Assembly: GCA_963931865.1 (NCBI GenBank)
Contig: OZ007513.1
Location: 12,708,751 to 12,772,750, forward strand
Reading direction: 5' to 3'
Source: Axinella damicornis
Lineage: Eukaryota; Porifera; Demospongiae; Axinellida; Axinellidae
Length of the DNA: 64,000 nucleotides
The notes beneath the pieces were generated by a model. The model was given only the letters and a program-made list of their open reading frames with translations, was not told where the DNA came from and did not search any database. A program made the translations under genes and the position numbers. Below are positions 22,242 to 34,807 of this stretch, one piece after another; the first letter of the stretch is position 1, and each line of letters opens with the position of its first letter.

Positions 22242-22917
22242 ACTTGCAGTGTCCTTCAAGGAGACTCAGAATATGTGATATCACTGGTGCAACTTCAAAA
22301 AGATCAATTCACTGTAGTTTCCAGCTCTGCAGGACATCATAGACTAGAGCACTTCAGAGGTGAAAGTAAGGCCTTTATGATCAGCAAGAAGTTAACATAA
22401 TAAACATTCCTTGTTCTCAAGGTAAGGCATCCAGCAACTTGTATTGGTGGCAAAAGATATACTAGATATGAACTGAATTGGGTATTCAATGTAGATACAA
22501 TTTATCTTCAGTGGCTGTTCCAGAAAATGGTAACCAGTTACCACAGTACTTCCTCAATTTGAGGCACTCAACACTTCTTGGGCAACTGGTCAATATGATA
22601 GTGAGGAAAGAGAGCTCTATCTCTCTACGTGCAGAGGGCTACACTTCACTAACATGATTCACATGACTTCATATGGTGGACAAAGAGCCCCACAATTATG
22701 TATTCGCCATGACAATTCTAAATGCATTATAATTCAGGTGGCAGTTCAACAACATCGTTTATAATCATAACTTCAATGCATTACAAATTATTGATGTGTC
22801 TCACTTACACTACAGTGTTATAACTGACATGTAATCATCCCTGTGCAATAACTCCACAGAGTCATAGCACTACGGCACTTTTCCCAGTGATGAAATAGCT
22901 AGCTAACAGTCCAAGTG
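22242..22917. other. Intergenic duplicated block
   Basis: No gene is seen. 22310-22600 matches 5560-5830 and 29940-30140 (gacatcatgagactagagc, ccagaaaatggtaaccag). The last 100 bases are the 3' flank of unit 5. Confidence 0.6.
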
Positions 22918-24238
22918 TTACTTCGTGCACACTACACATGTGACTTCCTTCTGTGCGTCATATGGTGGACAGGAAATTCCATTGCACCTTGCTTCAACAT
23001 GGTGAAACAGAGCACCGTCTGTATTTGCTGCACTTCCTGGTACTGACTGTGGATTGCGGTCCACACATTCAAACATTCTACGATAGTGACCATAGTACTC
23101 TGCCATGAGATATCCATAGTACTCTTGAGTCCAGGATGATGGGCAGCTGAGTCGTGCAGGAATCATCACCATTGTCCCTCGTGTTGAAGCATAACAAACT
23201 GCACACGGTACGTTGTGGTCATGGACAGGGCGTAATGGACCACTATTGTCATACAGATATGTCTGATACTCTGCTCCATACAGGAATGCACGTCCAGCCT
23301 GTGTTCCAGCAGTGTAGGTGGAGTACTGTGGCTGTTCTGGTAGGCACAGGTAGTTTGCCCCTCCTCCTTTTTCAGTGTGAGCACTTCCTGCAGCTCTTCC
23401 AGCATACAGTAGCTGTGTTCCGGCAGTGCTGGGGCATGTGGTCCTCCCCCACCTAGTGTACACCACACCACCAGCAGTGGGACCAGGGGGACCTCTCAGG
23501 CCAGATGGACCAGGTGGGCCACTTGCTCCAAGTTGCCCGCTCTCTCCCTTCTGGCCCTTACTGCCAAACCCAGGTGGTCCCTGTGGGCCTGGATGCAAAA
23601 ATCAAGGTAGCTACACTGTAAAGAGATGTAGCCAACTGGTTTCAGGGCAGAACCATAATTATGTTAGGCCTGCAAGACTTCTATGTAATTATAGTGTTCA
23701 TATCTTTGCTTCATTCACACTAGCAAATTATTTTCTGCATAATTACCTCAACACCAAAGAGTACATTCAAAAATTCCGCTATGCTACCTTGCAGTCCTTG
23801 CATCCCGGGTTCTCCCTTCTCCCCACTCATCCCTGTCAGGCCGGCTGGGCCTGGTACACCGTCCCTCCCGTCCCTGCCAGGCAGACCTCGTGGTCCCTGG
23901 ATATATGGGAGGCAGGAAGGTCCTCCGACTGCGTCATTGCTGATGTTCAGCTGCGACTGCTGTGTAGGTTGAGCACTCCTCTCTAGCCTTGGCAGAACAC
24001 CACCTGTTAGCAGAGATGATCCCAATAACAGCTGAAGATAATTTTCTCATTTCAGATAATATAGTCATAGCCCAAAAGAACAAGCAAAGAAACAACATCA
24101 GCTGAAGTTTTGCTGGCTATGAGACAGCAAGTGCTAGTCACGCATGAATGCTGATGTAGCTAACTCACCAGCAGCCGTAACAAGATGCACAGTAGTCAGC
24201 ATCAGAATGCCTACAGTTGTCATTTGGGCAAAATACAT
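22918..24238 (-). CDS. Short-chain collagen (C4/spongin type), unit 5, intact, 318 residues
   Basis: Exons 24169-24238, 23788-24003 and 22918-23588 (70+216+671 nt), phase 1 introns. Signal peptide [18 protein letters not shown]. Exon 2: [15 protein letters not shown] lead, a single Cys, [16 protein letters not shown], then further triplets to GMQGLQ. Exon 3: [15 protein letters not shown] and [11 protein letters not shown], then the Cys-rich domain [16 protein letters not shown] to [10 protein letters not shown] without breaks. The lone Cys between the lead and the helix could link chains. Its upstream region (24040-24640) is the source-like paralogue of the array gene's upstream region. TATA at 24306-24313. 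Role by family: secreted structural collagen of the sponge matrix. Confidence 0.9.
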
Positions 24239-24305
24239 ACTTGTAGCCAGTATCCTCTGAAGAGACTCGGAAATATATATATGGTGCAGCATCCAAAAGA
24301 GCCTT

Positions 24306-24313
24306 CTTTTATA
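24306..24313 (-). promoter_or_regulatory. TATA box of collagen unit 5
   Basis: The minus strand reads tataaaag, 68 nt upstream of the ATG at 24238. Confidence 0.6.
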
Positions 24314-25245
24314 TCGTTGTAATTTCCGTCTATCAAGCCACAAGCTGATGTAGGAACATAGCTACAGCACTTTGACATCATGAAACATAGTGCTACACTT
24401 TGTCCTGTTTTCATTGTAACAGCCTGTAGCTGGGATACCACAGACCTTAAGTTATGAGTGCCAACTCAAGGAGCTAACTGGGAGGGTATGGATGGTATTG
24501 ACTCACTGCAGTACATCATGAGACTAGAGCACCTACAGAAGGGAACCACAGGCCTTTATGATTATAGTCAGGATTTAACGTATGCATTCCTTGATCGCAA
24601 GGTCAGGCATCCAGCAATAACTTTTAGGGATTTTGCTATGAACTGATTATTGGTGCGACACACACAAGATTCTCAGTGTACTTGCATGTATATAGCATGT
24701 GAATCACAAGACATACACATTGCATCCGGCTCCTTCTCTCTCTTTGTGAATGATGAACCCTTTTCATTAACGTTAAATTTCTCATGAAGGGCACATTTTA
24801 CTCCGTGTAGAGAGGACGTGATGGAACGTAACTGCAGGAATTGCAACCTCATTCCCAGGCAGACTCACTGCTTCTGGAAGCTCTCTCCACTTTCTTCACA
24901 AGGGAAGTAGACCACCACCCTCCAGTCAAGAAAGCGAAGAGAGCATTGGGATGAAGCAGGGCTGATAAAGTAAATTTATTGTAGCTAGATTTGTAGTAGA
25001 CATGTTTTGAAAATGCATTGATCCATGGATGATGCATTCTGTGATGTAATGAAACAAAACAATGAGGAAACTGAGTACAGAGTGCATATATCCATCAAGT
25101 TAGTTCGGTTGCATCACCCTGATTGTTGCACCTTGAACTCTGAAGCAGTTTTCCTCATTGACATCATTTTATTTCATTACATCACAGATGGAAAGACCCG
25201 GATTAGTGTACATTTGTAAATATGTTTACTGATAGTTCTCTGTGC

Positions 25246-25372
25246 CCAGTATTATTAGCTAGTGCACCAACCAAACAAATATTTCAAGAATAGTTTGAAA
25301 CTGACGTTTCGGCCAAACTACTTGAAGTATCTGTTCGGTAGATGTGCGAGCTAATTTACTGGGCATGGATAC
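25246..25372. mobile_element. Short hairpin MITE-like element
   Basis: tgcccagta...ttagctagtgcaccaacc at the left pairs imperfectly with the right end ...gcgagctaatttactgggca. The same sequence in single-arm form is at about 70-190 and 31545-31590. No target duplication could be fixed. Confidence 0.5.
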
Positions 25373-25522
25373 ATACACCCAACCACACTAGCTATTAGAA
25401 GCTATTTACATTCATTAGGACAAGCCATGCTGATGTCTCTATTAATTTTAGTTTAGATCTGATCTCCGTATTTATAGGGCTACCAGCTGAAAGCTAGCCA
25501 TGGGTTCTAGTTATATAGCTAC

Positions 25523-25766
25523 ACTGCACACTGCACACTGCACACTGCACACTGCACACTGCACACTGCACACTGCACACTGCACACTGCACACTGCACA
25601 CTGCACACTGCACACTGCACACTGCACACTGCACACTGCACACTGCACACTGCACACTGCACACTGCACACTGCACACTGCACACTGCACACTGCACACT
25701 GCACACTGCACACTGCACACTGCACACTGCACACTGCACACTGCACACTGCACACTGCACACTGCA
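25523..25766. repeat. Heptanucleotide satellite (ACTGCAC), about 35 copies
   Basis: A nearly perfect run of actgcac units. Since 7 is prime to 3 and the unit has no stop in any frame, long open frames appear in several frames on both strands (His/Thr/Leu-rich or Cys/Val/Gln-rich); these are artefacts. Confidence 0.97.
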
Positions 25767-27038
25767 AATGTGAAGTAAAATTAATCTGATTGACATCAAT
25801 TTGATCTGCTCTTTGGTAAGCTCATCAAATTGATAAACCTGCATGGTGTGCCTGCATGTAGCTAGTTGGTATCAAACATCAAAATCAGTTCCAATGCTGC
25901 TATGTAGCTACAAGAGATCATGCACGTCAATTGCAGTAACCATCAATGTGTTTGCATGGTGCAGCTGTAAAAAAGTGAGGTATTGATTCACAGTGAAGGA
26001 TTATCATCTTGTTATGAGTTTATTTAGGACACAATTGCTCTGCATACCGGTAAATGTACAGATGTAGGTTTAGTCAAAGTCGTTGACGTTCCCAGCAGTG
26101 ATGTTGTAGCTTTTCTGCTCTTGAGGAAGACTCAAAGCTAACCCTCACCAAGATATGTTTAGACAGACTCTGATATCAGAAAGGCCCTGCCTCTGCAGCT
26201 GAACAAGCAACTAATTAGCCCTACAGCTAGGTGCAACTAATCTGACCCAAGATTTTAGATGCTGAACTAAAAACCTGGAGCCAAACCTTCTTGAAGCATT
26301 GCTAACCTCAAACAGTGCTTTAGCTAGCTAGGATTGGTTTGATTACTTAAACTATTATTTCTGTCAACAGAAAACAATAGTCCCCATTAATGATACATTT
26401 CTTCAAACTACAACTGGGTTCATATATAAGCTGTAATATAGCTAACTTGGGACATGGTTGCTAAGAAACATGTCTTGCTGGCCATAAAAGAATCCACAGA
26501 GCTGGGCAGGCCCAGATGTCAATACATTACTATCACTATATGGCAGACCCTCCACATTGCATGTGCTCTCCATTACACTATCACTGTATGGCATGTGCTC
26601 CCCATTACACTATCACTATATGGCAGAGCCTCCACATTGCATGTGCTCCCCATTACACTATCACTCTTGTCACATTACACTACTCATTACCACACCACTA
26701 GGACGTCACTAGGACTCACTCACTTCCGCCTCGTACCTTCACATTCTTCCCAGCTCGGAAATGAGTTGGTTTGAGTTATGGTCCTGAGTTCTGGCCTATA
26801 GCTATATAACTCAGCTAGCTAAACTGAAGAGGTTTTACTCCTGCATGCTGAAGAAGGACAAGACCTACTTTATAACATCAAGGATAGCTAGCTACATGTT
26901 TGTGAACACAAATGGTATGGCTATAGCAAATCCAGAAGATGTCCAACTTGCATATTTTATTTTTACACACATAACTGCTAGCGATTGACCTAAAAGAAAT
27001 GGCTAGGTAGCTAGCTATAGATAGCTGCTTTAAGTCAG

Positions 27039-28624
27039 CTACTTGGTGCACACAACGCATGTGATTTCCTTCTCTGCACTGTATGGTGGACAGGGAATTC
27101 CAGCATTGCACTTCGCTTCAACATGATTGAAACGAGCAGAAGGTGCGCCATGTGCACTGCCTGGTACTGACTGTGGGTATCGATCTACACACTCAAATAA
27201 TGTACGATGATACCCTATCCACTCTGCCATGAGATATCCATAGTACTCTCGAATCCAGGATGATGGGCAGCTGAGTCGTGCAGGAATCATCACCACTATG
27301 GAGCGTGTAAAAGTGTAGCACACTGCACACGGAGCGTTGTGGAAGTGAACAGATCTCAGCGGTCTATTGTCATTAGTCCCAGCTGTCAAATACTCCACGC
27401 CATACAGGTATGCACGTCCAATTTGTGTTCCAGCAGTGTATGTGGAATATTGTGGTTGTTCCGGTAGACAGATACGGTTTGCCCCTCCTCCTCTTTCATT
27501 GTGATGGCTTCCTGCAGCTCTCCCAGCATACAGTAACTGTGTTCCGGCAGTGCTGGGACATGTGGTCCTCCCCCACCTAGTGTACACCACACCACCAGTA
27601 GTGGGACCAGGGGGACCTCTCAGGCCAGATGGACCAGGTGGGCCATTTGCTCCGAGTTGCCCTCTCTCTCCCTTCTGGCCCTTGCTGTCAAACCCAGGTG
27701 GTCCCTGTTGGCCTAGATGCAAAAATCAATAAACGTTGGTTGACTGTTGCATGCATCTAGTATACAGCAAATCCATGTTTACGCACAACAGAATATTACC
27801 ACATCCTAGCCAATCACACTCTGGTCTCAGGAATCATAGTCTATCCATAGCTATAGCTAGCTAATTATGTCAATCCTATATTCTAGTGCATACCAAAACT
27901 TAATCCACCATGATCGTCTACCTTGCAGTCCTGCAGATCCTGGCATCCCGGGTTCTCCCTTCTCTCCCCTCATCCCTGTCGGGCCAGCTGGGCCTGGTAC
28001 ACCGTCCCTCCCATCCCTGGCGGGCAGACCTCATGGTCCCTGGATGTATGGGAGGCAGGAAGGTCCTCCAACTGCTTCATTGCTAACATTCAGCTGTGAC
28101 TGCTGTGTTGGTTGAGCACTTGGCAGAACACCACCTGTTACCAAACACGAGTATGTGCATGAGATTGTCATGACATGAGATCAAAAATAGATATCTCCCA
28201 TAGCTACATACCAGCGGTAGCATACTCACAGTAGCTAGCTATTCACAGCATGCACAATATAAACACAAGGCATCATTAAATGAGTGAATCAAAGTTAAAT
28301 TCCATTAGCTACAACTCTGGAAATGTACACTGGCTATAGCAATTCATGCATGATGTCAATCATATCTGAGAATTTGTGCACAGACTAACTGACAAACAAA
28401 GAACCTATATGTTAACAACCAGGTAGACGGCCATGCACTTTAGCTACATATGAAGCTAATCTATTGCCACTAGAATCAAACAGCATCACCATTGCTGCAT
28501 GGCTATAATAATTATGAGATGCAAACTCTCATGCCTGAATGTTGATGTAGTGCTTACCAACAAAACGCACAGTAGCCACCATCAGGATGACTACGACTGC
28601 AGTTGACGTTTGAGTGGCAGCCAT
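27039..28624 (-). pseudogene. Short-chain collagen unit 6, one nonsense codon
   Basis: Exons 28558-28624, 27922-28134 and 27039-27712 (67+213+674 nt), all phases and splice sites kept. Signal peptide MAATQTSTAVVVILMVATV. Exon 3 is fully open from GQQGPPGFDSKGQKG to KEITCVVCTK. Exon 2 has a single in-frame TGA at 28031-28033, where the intact units read CGA (GPRGLPG), a likely CpG transition at the start of the triple helix. Otherwise this would be an intact gene of about 317 residues, so it is either very recently dead, a population variant or a sequencing error. TATA box at 28705-28712. Confidence 0.8.
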
Positions 28625-28704
28625 ACTGATTTGCAGTTTCCTTGCTATAATTATGTTTGCTATGTTCTAATCAGAAACTGGGTAGAGGCTCATTCAGACA
28701 AGTG

Positions 28705-28712
28705 CTTTTATA
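28705..28712 (-). promoter_or_regulatory. TATA box of collagen unit 6
   Basis: The minus strand reads tataaaag, 81 nt upstream of the ATG at 28624. Confidence 0.55.
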
Positions 28713-29429
28713 CAAATCCAATTTCCTCCCTCAAAGCAATAGCTATTCAGTAGTTTGACATCATAAAACTTCTTTGAAGTTTGAACTGATTTCTTTGGAC
28801 TTGTTCCCCAATACCAACAACTCACTCTGATGATACAGGTTATGTAAATGCCAAGTAGTATCTTGATCCCAAGTTTTGCACGCTCACAAATGCATGAGCC
28901 AAGGACCAAGATCACTAGACTAAGTGATATATACTTCTGACTGTACAACTGCTAGACCTGCAGATTAACCTAAAACAAACATCAGATGGGCCACATCGTT
29001 GGTAAATACATATATCATAGCTACATCATCAGTGTTGACCTAAGGTTCTGTGTGAGCCTTTCATTACCAAGCTTGGACTGGCTGGCTTCATTGCATGAAG
29101 GACATTGTCTGAACTTCCAGCCATCATTGAATTAAGTTAACCCACAAAGAACTTGACGTTCTATAATCTATATGGTATAGCTATATTTCTTCTGCGAAAT
29201 TTGTTTTCTGAAAATGCAATCCTGGCTGATGCAGTCTGTGATGTAATGAAACAAAACAAGAAGGAAACGAGTACAGAGTGCATAGTTCAGCTGCATCAGC
29301 CTGATTGTTGCACCTTGAACTCTGAAGCTTTTCCTCATCTCATACATCACAGATGGAAAGTCCATGGTTGCATGCAATTTTAAATGTGTTTGCTAATAGT
29401 TCTCTCTCTGTAACAAGGTAGAATACATA
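28713..29429. other. Duplicated intergenic block
   Basis: Parallel to 15790-16530 and 33510-34230. No gene is seen. Confidence 0.6.
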
Positions 29430-29640
29430 AGGCTCCATTTGTGTTTGCTAGACTGATTGGGCATTCGGTCCCCACATTCAAACATTGCACAATGAAAGCT
29501 TGCCATGAGACATCCATAGTAGCTGCTCTCATGTTAAGCCAATGATGGGCAGCTGAATCATGCAGGAACCATTAACTTTCTCATGTTGCGGAATAACAAA
29601 CTTTGCATGGGACACTAAAGAAGGTGATAAAGATTCCCTG
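29430..29640 (-). pseudogene. Decayed fragment of a collagen C-terminal domain
   Basis: Same relic as at 16535-16840, without its insertion: aaggctccatttgtgtttgc, ccccacattcaaacattgc and gatgggcagctgaatcatg in the same order. No open frame is left. Confidence 0.6.
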
Positions 29641-30170
29641 TGCCTGCAGAACATGTGAATGGTATATGCCTTCCAGCATAATAGTATATATGGGCCAGTT
29701 TGGATTAAACACCATGCATGCACCCAGAGATATCTGAGAGAGAAGTAAATAGTTAGTAGAAGCTAATGTAGCCACAAATATTCAGACAGGCGATGCTGCT
29801 ATACTTTGTCCTGTTTTCATTGGAACTGCTGTGTAACAGCCTGTAGCTAGGATACCACAGACCTTATGGGTGCCAACTAACTAGGAGGGTATGGATAGCA
29901 CATCTAAATTTGTTACTAGTATAGCTACTGTGTGGCTCTCTGCAGGACATCATGAGACTAGAACACCTCAGAAGTGAACATAAGGCCGGCCTTATGATCA
30001 GCAAGAATTTGTTCTCAAGGTCAGGAATCCAGCAAGGGTAAAAGGTATACTAGATATAAACTGAATTGGATGTTAGTGTAGATACAGTTCATGTTATTTA
30101 TCTTCTGTGGCTGTTCCAGAAAATGGTAACCAGTTACCACTGCGCAGCTTCTCCCAGTATTAACAGTTCA
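29641..30170. other. Intergenic duplicated block
   Basis: 29790-30150 matches 5400-5790 and 22310-22530 (cctgtagctaggataccacag, gacatcatgagactagaac). No gene is seen. Confidence 0.55.
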
Positions 30171-30440
30171 AGTCTTACTTTGTGCACACTACACATGAAG
30201 GGCTGAGAAGCAAAGTCGGCTAACCCACAAACATCAATTTACACCCCCTTGATGTGGGAGTCTTTGCAAAATGTGTCTCAGGCAATTTCCACCTTTAATA
30301 GTCCATGATTTTTAATGCAGTTTTGAACATTTCACACTATTCCCCACACTTCATTGTGGGTTGGCCCACTTTGCTTCTCGCCCCTTCACATGTGACTTCC
30401 TTCTGTGTGTCATACGGTGGACAGGGGATTCCGACATTGA
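30171..30440 (-). pseudogene. Relic of the last codons of a collagen unit, split by a MITE
   Basis: Minus strand: the tail codons (Cys-Pro-Pro-Tyr region, Val-Thr, then Val-Cys-Thr-Lys stop) are visible as gacttccttctgtgtgtcat and cttactttgtgcacactac, interrupted by the 189-bp element at 30198-30386. Nothing of the rest of the domain remains. Confidence 0.7.
30198..30386. mobile_element. 189-bp MITE with 6-bp target duplication
   Basis: Starts aagggctgagaagcaaagt and ends with the inverse, actttgcttctcgcccctt. cacatg flanks both sides (30192-30197, 30387-30392). Intact units read cacacatgtgacttcc without a break, so the empty site is known. Confidence 0.85.
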
Positions 30441-30660
30441 GCAGAAATATATGGTGTAGCATCCAAAAGAGCCTTCTTTTATATCGTTGTAATTTCCGTC
30501 TATCAAGCCACAAGCTGATGTAGGAACATAGCTACAGCAGTTTGACATCATGAAACATAGTGCTACACTTTGTCCTGTTTTCATTGTAACAGCCTGTAGC
30601 TAGGCTACCACGGACCTTATGAGTGCCAACTCAAGGAGCTAACTGGGAGGGTATGGATGG

Positions 30661-30887
30661 TATATTTTCATTTTTATTTTTATTTATTTTATTATGGAAA
30701 CAGGTTTATGCAACAGCAAAGGTCACAAGAAGATAGCTACATATATAAGAGAGCTAATATTAATCTTGGACCCTGTACAAAGACAAGACAAAACACTACA
30801 CAATAGTTATGTATGTATATAAATATGATATGCATAAGCTCAGACAATAGCAGGAGTTATTTAGAAGACAAGAGTCAAGAGTCAAGA
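30661..30887. mobile_element. Probable retroposon fragment (227 bp)
   Basis: The paralogue at about 24490 reads ggtatggatggtattgactc without a break. Here about 225 bp intervene, beginning with a T/A-rich tract (tttttatttttatttatttt) and ending with gtcaagagtcaagag. A short gtat lies on both sides. The T-rich start suggests a poly-A-tailed element on the minus strand. Confidence 0.5.
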
Positions 30888-31762
30888 GTATTGACTCCCT
30901 GCAGGACATCATGAGACTAGAGCACCTGCAGAAGGGAACCACAGGCCTTTATGATTATAGCCAGGATTGCATTCCTTGATCGCAAGGTCAGGCATCCAGC
31001 AATAATTTTTGATGGTTTTGCTATGAACTGAATTGGTGTGACACACACACACATGCAAAGATTGCGTCTTTCTCTCTCTTTTGTGCATGATGAACCCTTT
31101 TCATTAACGTTTAATGAAGGGCACTCATGTAGAGAGGACGTGATGGAACATAACTGCAGGAAATGCAACCTCATTCCCATGCAGGCAGACTCACTGCTTC
31201 GTCTGCAAGCTCTCTCCACTTTCTTCACAAGGGAAGTAGACCACCACCCTCCAGTCAAGAAAGCGGAGAGAGCCTTGGGATGAAGCAGGGCCGATTATAT
31301 TGTAGCTAGATTTGTAGTGAAAATGCATGTTTTGAAAATGCGTTGATCCTGGATGATGCAGTTTGTGATGTAATGAAACAAAACAATGAGGAAACTGAGT
31401 ACAGAGTGCATAGATACTACAGGGTAGTTCAGCTGCATCACACTGATTGTTGCACCTTGAACTCTGAAGTTTTTCCTCATCATATTCATTACATCACTGA
31501 TAGAAAGATCATGATTACATTTGTACTATAATATGTTTACTGTGCCCATGCATATTAGCTAGCTAATGCACCAACCAACCGAACAAATATTTCAAATAGA
31601 TATAGACCTGGTGTGCTTGTAGCTATATAAAATATCAATCCAATGCTGCTATGTAGCTAAAAGAGGTTGTGCACGTCAATTGCAGTAACCGTCAATGTGT
31701 TTGCATGGAGCAGCTGTTAAATAGTGAGGTATATAGTCAAACAATAATCATTGATTGATGTG
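30888..31762. other. Intergenic duplicated block
   Basis: Matches 10080-10760 and 24500-25960 in parts. The plus-strand open frame at 31038-31283 is copied in decayed form at those sites and has no recognisable domain, so I do not call it a gene. Confidence 0.55.
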
Positions 31763-31945
31763 CAATGATAGCCATGACTAGATAGCTACAAGGTAGCTAG
31801 CCAACAGAAAAGTTAGCTTATTAGCATGCACTCCAGAAATGAAAACAGTTCAACTTGAACTGTTTTCATTTCTGGAGTGCATGCTAATAAGCTAACTTTT
31901 CTGTTGGCTAGCTACCTTGTAGCTATCTAGTCATGGCTATCATTG
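31763..31945. repeat. 183-bp almost perfect palindrome with 1-nt loop
   Basis: The left arm starts caatgatagccatgactag and ends aaaacagttcaa; after a single c, the right arm starts ttgaactgttttc and ends ggctatcattg. The arms are about 91 bp and appear identical. The sequence is the 3' flank of collagen units (compare ctccagaaatgaaa at about 17705), copied once in each orientation. Confidence 0.9.
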
Positions 31946-32111
31946 TCATGATTAAGTGTTACTTTGTGCGCACTACACACAGCATAGATGACTTATGCAC
32001 CAGTGGATGTATCATAGTCAAGAGCGCATGATGACATCATTGAAAAAACAATGATCGATGTCATCATGCACTCTTGTGTATACTGTGTAGTACATACCCT
32101 TGTGAATATTG

Positions 32112-33415
32112 ATCTCAATGGTCCATTGTCATTAGTCCCAGCTGTCTTATACTCCACGCCATACAGGAGTGCACGTCCAAATTGTGTTCCAGCAGTGTAC
32201 GTGGAATATTGTGGTTGTTCTGGTAGACAGATACGGTTTGCCCCTCCTCCTCTTTCATTGTGATGGCTTCCTGCAGCTCTCTCAGCGTACAGTAGCTGTG
32301 TTCCGGCAGTGCTGGGACATGTGGTCCTCCCCCACCTAGTGTACACCACACCACCAGCAGTGGGACCATGCAGGGGGACCTCTCAGGCCAGCTGGACCGG
32401 GTGGGCCATTTGCTCCAAGTTGCCCGCTCTCTCCTTTCTGGCCCTTGCTGTCAAACCCAGGTGATCCTTGTGGGCCTGGATGCAAAACATTGGTAGCTAC
32501 ACCATCTAGTAGCTATAGCAGAATACCACATCCTATGACTGAAAAGAGCACTAGCCAATCACATTCTGGTCTCAGGGGTCATAGTCTTTCCGTAGCATAC
32601 TTAGTAGCTATTTCAATCCTAACTAGTGCTAGCTACCAAAATTTAGAAGTAGCTAATCCACTATGTTGGAGATAGTCTACCTTGCAGTCCTTACACTCCT
32701 GGTTCTCCCTTCTCTCCCCTCATCCCTGTTGGGCCAGCTGGGCCTGGTACACCGTCCCTCCCATCCCTGCCGGGCAGACCTCGTGGTCGACCCCTGGATG
32801 TATGGGAGGCAGGAAGGTCCTCCGACTGCGTCATTGCTAACATTCAGCTGCGACTGCTGTGTTGGTTGAGCACTTGGCAGAACACCACCTGTTACCAGAC
32901 ACGAGTATGTGCATGAGATTGCCATGACAACAGATCAAAACTAGTGATATCTCCCATGCATACCAGCTGGGCATTGTAGCATACTCACAGTAGCTATTCA
33001 CAGCAGGCACAATGTAAACACTTGGCATTGCACACTATCATTATTTGAGAAACAGTTTCCAAAACTCAAAGTCGAATTCCATTACAGCTCCCAAAACTTA
33101 TTCCACTGGTTATAGCAATGTCAATCATATCTGTGAATGTATGATGCACATGCAGACAGACTGACAGACAAAGAACCTATCTTAACAACCAGGTAGACGG
33201 ACATGCACTTTAGCTAGCTAGCTACATAGCTATGAAGCCAATCTATAGCTAGCAATCAAACACCATCAGCTACTGAAAGTTTTGCTGGCTATAATTATGA
33301 GACAGCAAACTCTCATGCATGCGCATGAATGATGATGCAGCTTACCAGCAGCTGTAACAAGATGCACAGTAGCCATCATCAGGACGACTACAGCTGATGT
33401 TTGAGTGGAAGCCAT
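32112..33415 (-). pseudogene. Short-chain collagen unit 7, truncated and frameshifted
   Basis: Signal peptide 33346-33415 (MASTQTSAVVVLMMATVHL) is intact. Exon 2 (32681-32888) has a 4-base insertion (ggtcgacccctgg for ggtccctgg) and also an in-frame TAA at the same codon as unit 2. Exon 3 (to 32475) has a 4-base insertion in the Gly-Pro-Pro part (gaccatgcaggggg). It is cut after NDNGPLRS at about 32112, so the second half of the Cys-rich domain is missing. Unrelated sequence follows, leading to the palindrome at 31763-31945. Confidence 0.85.
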
Positions 33416-34229
33416 ACTGATTGCAGTTTCCCCTGAGGTGGCTCACAAACTCTCTATGTTCTATTCAGAAAATCGGCCCATTCTGATCGGACAAGTGCTT
33501 TTATGCAAATCAATTTCCTCCACCAAAGCAATATTCAGTAGTTTGACATCATAAAACTTTGATCTTTGAAGTTTGAACTGATTTCTTCGGAATTGTTCTC
33601 CATGCAGTCACTCTGATGGCACAGCTGCAGGTTATGTAAATGCCATGCATGCATGATGATCTTGTGCACACTCACAAATGAACCAAGGACCAAGATCACT
33701 AGACTAAGTGATACTTCTGACTGTACAACTGCTAAAGTGGTCTAGCCCTGCAGATTAACCTATCAGATGGGCCACATCATTGGTAAATACATAGGTCATA
33801 GCTACATCATCAGTGTTGACCTAAGGTTCTATGTGAGTCTTTCACTCATTACCAATCTTGGACTAAAATGGCTTCATTGCATGAAGGACAGGGTCTGGAC
33901 TTCCAGCCATCATGGAATTAATCCACAAAGAACTTGACAGTTCTATAATCAATAAGCTACAGCTGAAAAAGAGTTCACTGTAGGAACATTGATCTTGTAC
34001 TGGATTTGTAGAAAGCATGTTTTGAAAATGCAATCCTGGATGATGCAGTTTGTGATGTAGTGAAACAAAACAAGCCTGAGTACAGAGTGCATAGTTCAGC
34101 TGCACCACACTGATTGTTGCACCTTGAACTCTGAAGCTTTTCCTCATCTCATTACATCACAGATGGAAAGTCCATGATTGCATGGATTTTAAATATGTTT
34201 ACTAATAGTTCTCTGTAACATGGTAGAAT
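33416..34229. other. Duplicated intergenic block
   Basis: Parallel to 15703-16530 and 28625-29430. The TATA position reads cataaaag near 33499-33506, a weakened box. No gene is seen. Confidence 0.55.
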
Positions 34230-34345
34230 ATATAAGGTTCCATTTGTGTTTGCTAGACTGATTGGGCATTTTCAGTCCCCGGCCACATTCAAACACTGCA
34301 CAATGAAAGCTTGCCATGCATGAGATATCCACAGTCAACTTCTGG
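34230..34345 (-). pseudogene. Decayed fragment of a collagen C-terminal domain
   Basis: Third copy of the relic at 16535 and 29430; it stops after gagatatccacag, where the others continue. Confidence 0.55.
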
Positions 34346-34807
34346 ATCAGTATACTGCATGCACGTATCATGCCTCAGCAATGCTAGGTAAATGCCAAAA
34401 TTAGTAATATCGTCCTCTCAAAGAAGGTGATAATTGAAGATTCCTTCTCCCATTCCTGCGCGTGCAGAACATGTAAATCATCTAAGCCTTCCTGTATAAT
34501 AGTATTGTAGCTACCCACATTGTGGCAAAATTGATTAGAAACACCATAATGTATGCACCCAGAGATATCTGAGAGAGAAGTAAATAGCTAGTATAGAAGC
34601 TGTAGCCACAATTCATTCATTCAGATAGGCGATGCTGATGTCTCTGGATCTGATCTCCTTATTTTGGGGGGCTACCTTTGCAAGCTAGCCACGACTGGGT
34701 GCTAAAACCGTGCTATAGCTATGTAGCTAGCTACACATGCACTGTGGTAAAATATAGCTATGTTTGAAATTATAAGCTAACACATTTGATCATGAGATAG
34801 CTATTGT

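Larger units (their letters stand above)
24314..27038. other. Duplicated intergenic block between units 5 and 6
   Basis: Runs parallel to 8700-11720. No gene is seen. It contains a hairpin element (25246-25372) and a heptamer satellite (25523-25766), listed separately. Confidence 0.6.

Noticed and set aside
25494..25844. Long Cys/Val/Gln-rich or His/Thr/Leu-rich open frames
   Set aside because: They arise from the stop-free heptamer ACTGCAC read in every frame on both strands.
31038..31283. 81-residue plus-strand frame copied near 10380 and 24820
   Set aside because: The copies are shifted by indels and no domain is visible; duplicated non-coding flank is the simpler reading.
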